A stretch of DNA of 64,000 nt from Gluconacetobacter tumulisoli (GTDB lineage Bacteria > Pseudomonadota > Alphaproteobacteria > Acetobacterales > Acetobacteraceae). The stretch is from contig NZ_JABEQM010000007.1 of NCBI RefSeq assembly GCF_014174155.1, forward strand, positions 124,001 to 188,000, written 5' to 3'. The position numbers and the translations under genes were made by a program. A model generated the notes under the pieces. It was not told the origin of the DNA, made no database searches, and saw only the letters and a list, made by a program, of their open reading frames with translations. The number at the start of each line of letters is the position of its first letter. Position 1 is the stretch's first letter. This document shows, in pieces, positions 57,594 to 64,000 of the stretch.

Positions 57594-58088
57594 ATGCTGC
57601 ACGAACCCCGTTTCTGGTCGGCCGTCGCCTTCGTTCTGTTCTTCGTCCTGTTCGGGAAGAAGGTCTGGACGCCTCTGGTCACGGCACTGGACGGCCGGGC
57701 CGCCCGCATCCGCGCCGACCTGGACGAAGCCGCGCGCCTGCGCCGCGAGGCCGAGCAGATGCTCGAGGACGCCACGCGGGAACGCGAACTGGCCCTGGCC
57801 GAGGCCCGCGCCCTGGTGGAGCATTCGCTGGCCGAGGCGGCGCGCATCGCCGAGGCAGCCCGCAAGGAAGCCGAGGCCGTCGCCAGCCGACGCGAGCAGA
57901 TGGCCCGCGACCGGATAGCGGCCTCTGAACGCAGTGCGGTGCGCGAGGTCCGCCTGGCGGCGATCGACGTCGCCATGCAGGCGACGCGCGATGCCCTGGC
58001 GGCGGCCCTGCCGGCCGAGGCCGGCGTGGCGATCGTCGACCGGGCCATCGCCGACCTGCCGTCGGCCCTGACCCGGCACGCCGCCTGA
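57594..58088 (+). CDS. atpF: F0F1 ATP synthase subunit b
   Basis: A 164-aa b subunit: N-terminal helix (FWSAVAFVLFFVLFGKKVW), then an alternating Ala/Arg/Glu coiled coil (about residues 30-145). Partner of b' in the stalk. The F1 genes (atpHAGDC) are not in this window, so F0 and F1 are encoded apart, as typical for alphaproteobacteria. The next gene, a glycosyltransferase, starts 14 bp after its stop and may be in the same transcript. Confidence 0.95.
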   Translation: MLHEPRFWSAVAFVLFFVLFGKKVWTPLVTALDGRAARIRADLDEAARLRREAEQMLEDATRERELALAEARALVEHSLAEAARIAEAARKEAEAVASRREQMARDRIAASERSAVREVRLAAIDVAMQATRDALAAALPAEAGVAIVDRAIADLPSALTRHAA

Positions 58089-58101
58089 AGGGGCGCAGTT
58101 T

Positions 58102-58857
58102 CTGACCGCGCCCATTCCTTCCGCCCGTCCGGACCCCGTCCTCACCATCGTGGCGGCGGTCCTGAACGAGGTGGACAATATCCGTCCCGTCTGCATCGAA
58201 ATGGCCGAGGCCTGCCAGGCCCTGCCGGAATGCGAATTCGTCTTCGTCGATGACGGCAGCACGGACGGGACCGTCGATGCCCTGCTGGCGGTCCGCCAGG
58301 AAGGCATCCTGACCGGCTTGCGGGTGCTGTGCCACGATCGCCGCCTGGGCAAGTCGGCGGCCCTGCGCACCGGGATCGAGGCTGCGCGCGGTCGCTGGAT
58401 CGCGACCATCGACGGCGACGGCCAGGACGACCCCACCGAAATCGCCGTCATGCTGGACCTGGCCCTGGCTGCGACAGGGCGGCCCCCTCTTGTCGTGGGC
58501 GTGCGGCTGCGCCGGCGGGACACCCTGTCGCGGCGGGTGGCGACGCGGCTGGCCAACGGGCTGCGTCGGCGCCTGCTGCGCGATGGCTGCCCGGATACCG
58601 GCGCGCCGATGAAGCTGTTCCTGCGTGACGATTTCCTGCGCCTGCCGCAGTTCGAGGGGCTGCATCGCTTCCTGCCCTCGCTGATGGGCCGGTATGGCGT
58701 ACCGCTGCTGTGCCAGCCCGTACGCCATCGCAACCGCCTGCACGGGCATTCCAAATACACGAACCTGAACCGGGCGCTGGTCGGCATCCGGGATCTTCTG
58801 GGCGTGATGTGGCTGAACAACCGCACGAGGCTGCCCCACCGCGTCATCGAACGCTGA
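58102..58857 (+). CDS. Glycosyltransferase family 2 protein, possible CTG start
   Basis: A GT-A fold transferase, 251 aa from the proposed start. PVLTIVAAVLNEVDNI forms the first strand and nucleotide site, VFVDDGSTDGT the metal region, IATIDGDGQDDP the DXD-like motif, and FLPSLMGRYGVP with the NRLHGHSKYTNLNRA tail resembles polyprenyl-phosphate sugar transferases. GTG 58150 would cut off the first beta strand. CTG at 58102 with AAGGGG about eight bases upstream keeps it. It may charge a lipid carrier for the GT39 protein that follows. It is positioned directly behind atpF. Confidence 0.82.
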   Translation: MTAPIPSARPDPVLTIVAAVLNEVDNIRPVCIEMAEACQALPECEFVFVDDGSTDGTVDALLAVRQEGILTGLRVLCHDRRLGKSAALRTGIEAARGRWIATIDGDGQDDPTEIAVMLDLALAATGRPPLVVGVRLRRRDTLSRRVATRLANGLRRRLLRDGCPDTGAPMKLFLRDDFLRLPQFEGLHRFLPSLMGRYGVPLLCQPVRHRNRLHGHSKYTNLNRALVGIRDLLGVMWLNNRTRLPHRVIER

Positions 58858-58858
58858 G

Positions 58859-58992
58859 AGGCTGTTTCAAAAGCGGATGGGCCTGCGATCCGACACGCGT
58901 TCCCCTGCGCTCCGGTGCGCGAAAACACGCGCCGGGCGTGCGGCTGCGCGGCCCTCTGGTATGGCAGGCCCGTTTTTGAAACAGTTCCTGAG
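58859..58992. repeat. Family B palindromic element, copy 3 (inverted)
   Basis: The ends GGCTGTTTCAAAAGCGG and, as reverse complement, GGAACTGTTTCAAAAACGGG face each other. Read on the minus strand the interior matches copy 1 and 2 (GCCCGGCGCGTGTTTTCG, ACCGGAGCGCAGG, ACGCGTGTCGGAT). It starts immediately after the GT2 stop and ends 12 bp before the GT39 start. Confidence 0.75.
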
Positions 58993-59004
58993 GAGGCGTA
59001 GCGG

Positions 59005-60663
59005 ATGACGCGGCTGACCTTGCGCCATTATGTGCTGCTCGCGCTGTGCGCGTTCCTGATCTTCCTGCCCGGGCGGGCGACCCTGCCGCCGCTGGACCGC
59101 GACGAACCCCGTTATATGGAAGCCAGCGCGCAGATGCTGCGCAGCGGCGATTTCATCGACGTCCGCTTCCAGGATCGTCCGCGCTACCTGCAACCGGCCG
59201 GGATCTACTGGCTGGAGGCCGCGTCGGTCGCTGCGACCGGCACGCTGCGGCAGAAGGCGGCCTGGGCCTATCGCATTCCCTCGCTGCTGGCCGTGACGGC
59301 CTCGGTCGTGCTGACGGCGTGGATCGGGGCCACCCTGTTCGGGCCGGCCAGCGGGCTGCTGGCGGCGGCGTTGCTGGCGGTCTCGGTCCTGATGACGGCC
59401 GAGGGCCGGATGGCGACGATCGACACCACCTTGCTGCTGGCGGTCCTGCTGGCCGAAACCGGATTGCTGCGCGCCTATCTGGACCGGGAACGGGACCGGC
59501 CGACGCCGCTCTCCGCCGCCCTGCTGTACTGGACGGCGCTGGGGGCCGGGCTGATGCTGAAGGGGCCCGTGGTGCTGATCCCGGGTTTCGGCACGCCGCT
59601 GGCGCTGGCGCTGGTGGAGCGGCGGACGGATTGGTGGCGGCGGCTGCGGCCGTCCTGGGGATGGGCGCTGATGCTGGCGATCGTCCTGCCCTGGTGCGTC
59701 GCCATTGGCATCCTCAGCCACGGCGATTTCTTTTCCCGTGCCGTGGGGACCAATTTCCTCGGCAAGGTCGCCAGCGGCCAGCAGGCGCACGGACTGCCGC
59801 CGGGCTATCACCTGGCGGTCTTCGCCATCGCATTCTGGCCGGGGTCGATCTTCGCGGCGATGGCGCTGCCGTTCGTATGGACGCGCCGGCACCTGCCGTC
59901 GGTGCGGTTCCTGCTGTGCTGGATCGTGCCGCACTGGCTGGTGTTCGAGGCGATCGCGACCAAGCTGCCGCATTACGTCCTGCCGACCTATCCGGCGATC
60001 GCCCTGCTGACCGCCGCCGCGCTCCTGACGATGCCGGCGCGCTGGTCCTGGCCGGTCAGCCGGTGGGGCCGGGGTGCGCTTGCGGTCTACGGGACGCTCT
60101 GGTTCGCGATCGGGGTGGCGCTCTGCCTGGCGGGTCCGGTCCTGCTGTGGCGGCTGGAGCATGTGATCGACCTGGCGGCGCTGATCGTCCCTGCCGGGGC
60201 ACTGCCGCTGATGGGGGTTGCGCTATGGTTGCTGCTGCGGGGCGAGGCCCTGCGGGCGGCGCTGAGCGCGATCGGCGCGGCGACGATCATCCATGTCGGG
60301 CTGTTCCTGACGGTGATCCCGAACCTGCAGACGATCTGGCTCAGTCCCCGACTGGCGGCGCTGGTGGACGACTATCGGCCCTGTCCGGACACGATCGTGG
60401 CCTCGGCCTCGTACTCCGAACCCAGCCTGGTGTTCCTGGTGGGCCAGAACACGGCGCTGGTCGGCCCCGCCGGGGCGGCCGACCTGCTGCGTGACAACCG
60501 GGCCTGCGGCCTGGCGCTGGTCGATCGCAAGGATGAACCCGTCTTTCACGCCCGCCTGCGCCAGGACGGGCTGGATGCCATCGAATTCGGCCGCGTCACG
60601 GGCCTGAACTATTCGACGGGCAAGCATCTGGATATCGGCCTGTTCGGCCCCTCGTCCCCCTGA
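59005..60663 (+). CDS. GT39-type membrane glycosyltransferase (ArnT-like)
   Basis: A 552-aa integral membrane protein with about 10-12 helices. The first periplasmic loop holds LDRDEPRYMEASAQMLRSGDFI, the acidic Asp-Glu motif of PMT/ArnT enzymes that use polyprenyl-phosphate sugars. FQDRPRYLQPAGIYWLEAAS follows; HYVLPTYPAIALL is also family-typical. A C-terminal soluble domain of about 130 residues is present. GAGGAGG upstream supports ATG 59005. With the GT2 gene it likely modifies a lipid A-type or other envelope acceptor; the sugar is unknown. Confidence 0.88.
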   Translation: MTRLTLRHYVLLALCAFLIFLPGRATLPPLDRDEPRYMEASAQMLRSGDFIDVRFQDRPRYLQPAGIYWLEAASVAATGTLRQKAAWAYRIPSLLAVTASVVLTAWIGATLFGPASGLLAAALLAVSVLMTAEGRMATIDTTLLLAVLLAETGLLRAYLDRERDRPTPLSAALLYWTALGAGLMLKGPVVLIPGFGTPLALALVERRTDWWRRLRPSWGWALMLAIVLPWCVAIGILSHGDFFSRAVGTNFLGKVASGQQAHGLPPGYHLAVFAIAFWPGSIFAAMALPFVWTRRHLPSVRFLLCWIVPHWLVFEAIATKLPHYVLPTYPAIALLTAAALLTMPARWSWPVSRWGRGALAVYGTLWFAIGVALCLAGPVLLWRLEHVIDLAALIVPAGALPLMGVALWLLLRGEALRAALSAIGAATIIHVGLFLTVIPNLQTIWLSPRLAALVDDYRPCPDTIVASASYSEPSLVFLVGQNTALVGPAGAADLLRDNRACGLALVDRKDEPVFHARLRQDGLDAIEFGRVTGLNYSTGKHLDIGLFGPSSP

Positions 60664-60690
60664 TCCCGGCGGGCGGGGTGAGGGCTGCGA

Positions 60691-60828
60691 TCATCCGGTG
60701 AAGAAAATCAGCGCGGTCGACAGCCCGAATGCCACTGCCAGCCCCAGAACCCCGATGAAATCCCAGAACGTAAGTGGTCTGGCGCGATATGTACCGTCGC
60801 GCCCGTACCGGTGAAATCCCCTGAACAT
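60691..60828 (-). CDS. Small single-pass membrane protein
   Basis: A 45-aa protein: a basic soluble start (MFRGFHRYGRDGTYRARPLT) followed by one hydrophobic helix (FWDFIGVLGLAVAFGLSTAL) at the C-terminus. AGGAGGG lies six bases before ATG 60828, a strong ribosome-binding site. No family recognised. Convergent with the GT39 gene. Confidence 0.6.
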   Translation of the reverse strand: MFRGFHRYGRDGTYRARPLTFWDFIGVLGLAVAFGLSTALIFFTG

Positions 60829-61007
60829 GGGACCCTCCTGCCGGGGGTGAAGTGTTCCCCCGATGACGGAAATATGGGGGGACGCCCCCCTGTTTGAAGA
60901 CAGCATCAGGGGATTTCACGTAAAAAACACCGACCACACGACCTGTTGGCCCCCCGTCGGATCGTCGCATCTTGACGCGGCATCCTCCCTTCCATCATCT
61001 ATCGCAA

Positions 61008-61084
61008 TGAACCGGGGTGTCCGCACATGCGGACTGAGATCAAACCCGTTGCACCTGATCTGGGTCATGCCAGCGAAGGGAGAT
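61008..61084 (+). ncRNA. TPP riboswitch (THI element)
   Basis: The conserved thi-box parts appear in order: GGGGTG at the 5' arm, the P3 hairpin TCCGCACATGCGGA, CTGAGA (61034-61039), ACCC, ACCTGATCTGG (61053-61063) and CCAGCGAAGGGA (61070-61081). It binds thiamine pyrophosphate. The AAGGGAG at the 3' end doubles as the ribosome-binding site of the TonB receptor at 61089, so control is most likely translational. Confidence 0.95.
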
Positions 61085-61088
61085 CATC

Positions 61089-63527
61089 ATGAAACGCATG
61101 CGCAGACATGCGCGCACGCTGTCCGGCGTGTTTGTCCTGTCCCATATCCCGGCCCTGGCCGGGGCGGCGTCCGCTCCGGCGGCCCCTGTCTCGGTCTCCA
61201 CCGTACCGGCCGCGTCGTCCGGGTCGTCGTCCGCGTCCGCGGGCGCGTCTGCCCGCCATCCTGCGGGCGAACGGATCGTGGTGACCGGCGACGGCACCTT
61301 CGCCACCGCGAACGGGCATATCGGCAACCAGCCCGGCGGCGGCCTGATCCGGCCCGAAACCGCGACGCGGTCGGTCAGCACCCTGTCGGCGGACGCCATT
61401 GCCCGTCAGGCCCCGACCTCCAGCGCGTTCGACATGGTCGCCCTGCTGCCGGGGGCGAATGTCAGTTCGTCGGACCCGCTGGGGTTCGCCGCGCAGACCA
61501 ACATCACCGTACGCGGCCTGTCCGGCGATGCCATCGGCTACGTGCTGGAAGGGATGCCGCTGAACGACATCGCCTATTATTCCGGCTATCCGGGCCAGTT
61601 CGCGGATAACGAGAATTATGACCAGATTGCCCTGGCCCAGGGGGCGGCGGACCTGGACAGCCCTGTCCTGAATGCGTCGGGCGGGCTGATGTCCCTGCGC
61701 TTCCGCGACCCGTCGCACGACGCCGGCGGGATGGTCGATGCGTCCTACGGGTCGTATCATACCGACCGGGAATTCGCCCGGGTCGACACCGGCGAGATCG
61801 GGCACAGCGGCATCCGCGCTTTCGTGTCCTATTCCCATGGCGAGACCAGCAACTGGCGCGGGTCGGGACGCGACCGGCGCCAGCATATCGATTTCAAGGC
61901 GGTGAAGGAGTGGGGGGACGGCAACCGGGTGTCGGTGCTGGGCACCTGGAACGACGCCGTGACCAGCAACTATCCCCAGATCGACATGGCCGACTGGCAT
62001 GCCTATGGCGTGTCCGGCCCGAACAATTATGCCAGCACCTACGATCCTTCAAATGCGGCCGCCGGGACGGATTACTGGCGGCTGTACCAGGACCCGTATC
62101 GCCTGTTCTATGTCGCGGCGCCGTCGCGCTTCACGCTGACGCGTGCGCTGCACCTGTCGGTGACGCCCTATGCGCAGTGGGGATATGGCAATGCCCCCGG
62201 GGGCACCGTGCTGTCCACCACCGGCAACTGGCAGGGGACGGAGGCGCTGCCTTACGCCGTGTCCATCCCCGGCGCGCAGGACGGCATGGCGACGGTCATG
62301 GCGGACTATACCCAGTCCAGCTACCGTACCGGCTTTACCTCGGCGCTGGACTGGCGGCTGGGGCGTCATCGCCTGACGATGGGGTACTGGTACGATTATT
62401 CGGACGACACCGAAACCCAGCCCTTCTCGCTGCTGCCGGCGAACGGCCATCCGGGAAACATCTGGGCGGATTCGGCGAAAGGCACGATCCTGCTGCCCGA
62501 CGGGCGGCAGCTCCTGGGCGGGGACAACCACACGATCTCGCAGGTCAGCGCCCTGTTCGTGGGCGACACGATGTCCTTCCTGAACCAGCGCCTGACGATC
62601 GAGGCCGGATTCAAGGAGGTCATGCTGTCGCGCGACGGCACGAACAACCTGCCCGGACCCCAATACCGGTCGACCATGAACGTGGCCGAGCCGCTGCCCC
62701 GGCTGGGCGCGCGGTTCCAGATCGATCCACGGCATCAGATCTTTGCCAGCGTCAGCACGAATTTTCGCGCCCCGGCGGAATCCTCGCTGTACGATGCCTA
62801 CGATCCGTCCAGCGGGGCGCTGGTCAATACGGCCAACAATACGTTGCGCAACGAATATTCGATTTCCGAGGAAGTCGGCTACCGCTATGCCGGGAACCGG
62901 GTGATCGGCAGCGTCACGTTCTTCAACTACAATTTTACGAACCGCCAGATCCAGACGGTGGTGTCGCATAACGGATCGCTGATCGGATCGACCGTCAATG
63001 CCGGCGGCCAGACGTCGCGCGGCATCGATGTCGAGGCCGGGTTGCGGCCCTGGCACCACTTCAGCCCGTATGTGTCCGGCGAATACCTGCATGCCACGAT
63101 CGACAACGACATGGCGGTGGATGGCGACCTGCTGCCCACCCGGGGCAAGACGGCCGTGCGCAGCCCGTCGCTGCAGGCCGCGATCGGCCTGACCTATGAT
63201 GACGGCACGTTCTTCGGCATGGCCAGCGTCAAATATGTCGGCCATCAATATGCGACATTCATGAACGACGAACGCATGCCCGACCATACGACCGGAAACC
63301 TGACGCTGGGATACCGGATGTCGTCGATCGGCGTGGCGCGGCATCCGGAATTCCGCCTGAACTTCATCAACATCACCGACAGCCATTATCTGTCCGGCGT
63401 CGCCAATCCGACCTTCAACGCACGCGATGCCACCGGCCGGTACGGCACGACGATCGCGGGCGAGGCCCCGACCTATTATGTCGGCGGCGGCTTCGCGATG
63501 TTGCTGACCGGTTCGAGCGCGTTCTGA
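61089..63527 (+). CDS. TonB-dependent receptor under TPP riboswitch control
   Basis: An 812-aa outer-membrane receptor. A signal peptide (about residues 1-33) precedes a Ser/Ala-rich linker. The plug domain contains SVSTLSADAIARQAPTSSAFDMVALLPGANVSS and NITVRGLSGDAIGYVLEGMPLNDI. The barrel ends in aromatic Phe (LLTGSSAF). Its place behind a TPP aptamer and before a ThiY-like gene indicates uptake of thiamine or a pyrimidine precursor across the outer membrane. It is distantly similar in layout to the receptor at 12-14.6 kb. Confidence 0.93.
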   Translation: MKRMRRHARTLSGVFVLSHIPALAGAASAPAAPVSVSTVPAASSGSSSASAGASARHPAGERIVVTGDGTFATANGHIGNQPGGGLIRPETATRSVSTLSADAIARQAPTSSAFDMVALLPGANVSSSDPLGFAAQTNITVRGLSGDAIGYVLEGMPLNDIAYYSGYPGQFADNENYDQIALAQGAADLDSPVLNASGGLMSLRFRDPSHDAGGMVDASYGSYHTDREFARVDTGEIGHSGIRAFVSYSHGETSNWRGSGRDRRQHIDFKAVKEWGDGNRVSVLGTWNDAVTSNYPQIDMADWHAYGVSGPNNYASTYDPSNAAAGTDYWRLYQDPYRLFYVAAPSRFTLTRALHLSVTPYAQWGYGNAPGGTVLSTTGNWQGTEALPYAVSIPGAQDGMATVMADYTQSSYRTGFTSALDWRLGRHRLTMGYWYDYSDDTETQPFSLLPANGHPGNIWADSAKGTILLPDGRQLLGGDNHTISQVSALFVGDTMSFLNQRLTIEAGFKEVMLSRDGTNNLPGPQYRSTMNVAEPLPRLGARFQIDPRHQIFASVSTNFRAPAESSLYDAYDPSSGALVNTANNTLRNEYSISEEVGYRYAGNRVIGSVTFFNYNFTNRQIQTVVSHNGSLIGSTVNAGGQTSRGIDVEAGLRPWHHFSPYVSGEYLHATIDNDMAVDGDLLPTRGKTAVRSPSLQAAIGLTYDDGTFFGMASVKYVGHQYATFMNDERMPDHTTGNLTLGYRMSSIGVARHPEFRLNFINITDSHYLSGVANPTFNARDATGRYGTTIAGEAPTYYVGGGFAMLLTGSSAF

Positions 63528-63549
63528 CCCCTTACCGACCGGAGCCGAC

Positions 63550-64000
63550 ATGATGAAAAAGCTGCTGCGTCTGCTAACGGGTCTTGCGATCGTGCTGTCC
63601 ATGGTCGTGACCGGACCCGTGGCACGTGCGGATGCGCCGGAAAGCACGCCGGAAACCGTGACGGTCATCCTCGACTGGTTCCTCAACGCCGATCACGCCG
63701 CCCTGCTGGCGGCGGAGTACAGCGGCGCGTTCCGCCGTCATGGGGTGCAGGTCCGGCTGATCGCGCCAGCCGACCCCGGATCGCCGGCGCGGCTTGTGGC
63801 GGCGGGGCAGGCGGACCTGGCCATTTCCTACCAGACGCAGCTGGGCATGCTGGCGGAACAGGGGATTCCCCTGCTGCGGGTCGGCACGCTGATCGACACG
63901 CCGCTGGACACCCTGATCGCGGCGCCGGGGATCCGTTCGCTGGCCGACCTGAAAGGGCGGACGATCGGGATCTCGATGGCGGGGGTCGACGACGCCGTGC
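63550..64000 (+). CDS. NMT1/ThiY-like ABC substrate-binding protein, truncated by window end
   Basis: The first 150 codons of a periplasmic binding protein. A signal peptide (MMKKLLRLLTGLAIVLSMVV, with cleavage near ARA) precedes TVTVILDWFLNADHAALLAAEYSG, the start motif of NMT1/THI5-like proteins that bind formylaminopyrimidine or HMP. DLAISYQTQLGMLAEQGIPLL and SLADLKGRTIGISMAG follow. GGAG at 63541 supports ATG 63550 or 63553. It is 22 bp behind the TonB receptor and so under the same TPP riboswitch transcript. Permease and ATPase genes probably follow beyond the window. Confidence 0.9.
   Translation, partial: MMKKLLRLLTGLAIVLSMVVTGPVARADAPESTPETVTVILDWFLNADHAALLAAEYSGAFRRHGVQVRLIAPADPGSPARLVAAGQADLAISYQTQLGMLAEQGIPLLRVGTLIDTPLDTLIAAPGIRSLADLKGRTIGISMAGVDDAV

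Noticed and set aside
60905-60930. TTTCACGTAAAA as a third parS site
   Set aside because: It breaks the CACGTG core symmetry of parS (CACGTA) and is far from the other two.

Overview
The window is GC-rich, gene-dense alphaproteobacterial chromosome, most likely an acetic acid bacterium (Acetobacteraceae; Gluconacetobacter/Komagataeibacter lineage). This is inferred from the split ATP synthase with a duplicated b subunit (b and b'), the mnmE-mnmG-rsmG-parA-parB block, hemE next to an origin-like region, a regulatory PTS without sugar permease, and sugar-acid oxidoreductases. No IS element, prophage, CRISPR array or rRNA operon is visible.

Layout. 0-5.7 kb: tRNA-modification genes mnmE/mnmG, rsmG, and the segregation genes parA/parB, with one perfect and one 15/16 parS site embedded in mnmE and at the rsmG start, then tRNA-Lys. 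5.7-12 kb: accessory zone with doxX, a decayed LysR gene, two exported metallopeptidases and small lipoproteins. 12-19.4 kb: a putative polyamine module made of a TonB receptor, two tandem Tat-exported spermidine-dehydrogenase-like flavoproteins and a divergent XRE-cupin (PuuR-like) regulator. 19.5-23.7 kb: tesA divergent from an ABC ATPase/permease pair. 24-28 kb: tRNA-Ala, maf, a putative chromosomal replication origin, then hemE-HAD-hemJ. 28-37 kb: aldose epimerase, SRAP protein, PsiE-like protein, MocR/LysE/racemase, TetR/GST, a GST pseudogene, a frameshifted HicB-like antitoxin and a second tRNA-Ala. 37-45.6 kb: yggT, sugar-acid and dehydrogenase genes, an MFS transporter. 45.9-50.2 kb: hprK-rapZ-EIIA-HPr-EI, a regulatory phosphotransfer cascade. 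50.4-54.4 kb: pabB-pabC (folate) and purH. 55.5-58.1 kb: the F0 operon atpI-B-E-F'-F, then a GT2/GT39 pair that looks like a lipid-carrier glycosylation system. 61-64 kb: a TPP riboswitch controlling a TonB receptor and a ThiY/NMT1-type binding protein cut by the window end.

Between the genes lie two dispersed repeat families. Family A (eleven loci) is built of nested hairpins, and its full copies have about 22-bp terminal inverted repeats that are themselves hairpins; copies sit mostly at gene 3' ends. Family B (three good copies and one relic) consists of 115-165 bp palindromes with ends resembling GGCTGTTTNAAA. Several divergent promoters carry clear dyad operators (MocR/lysE, TetR/GST, XRE/SpdH).

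The most notable non-coding feature is the maf-hemE intergenic region. It has degenerate DnaA boxes, an AT-rich tract and 15 copies of the tetramer GTAC within 454 bp. With parS/parAB about 20 kb away it is probably oriC, and the GTAC cluster is unexplained.
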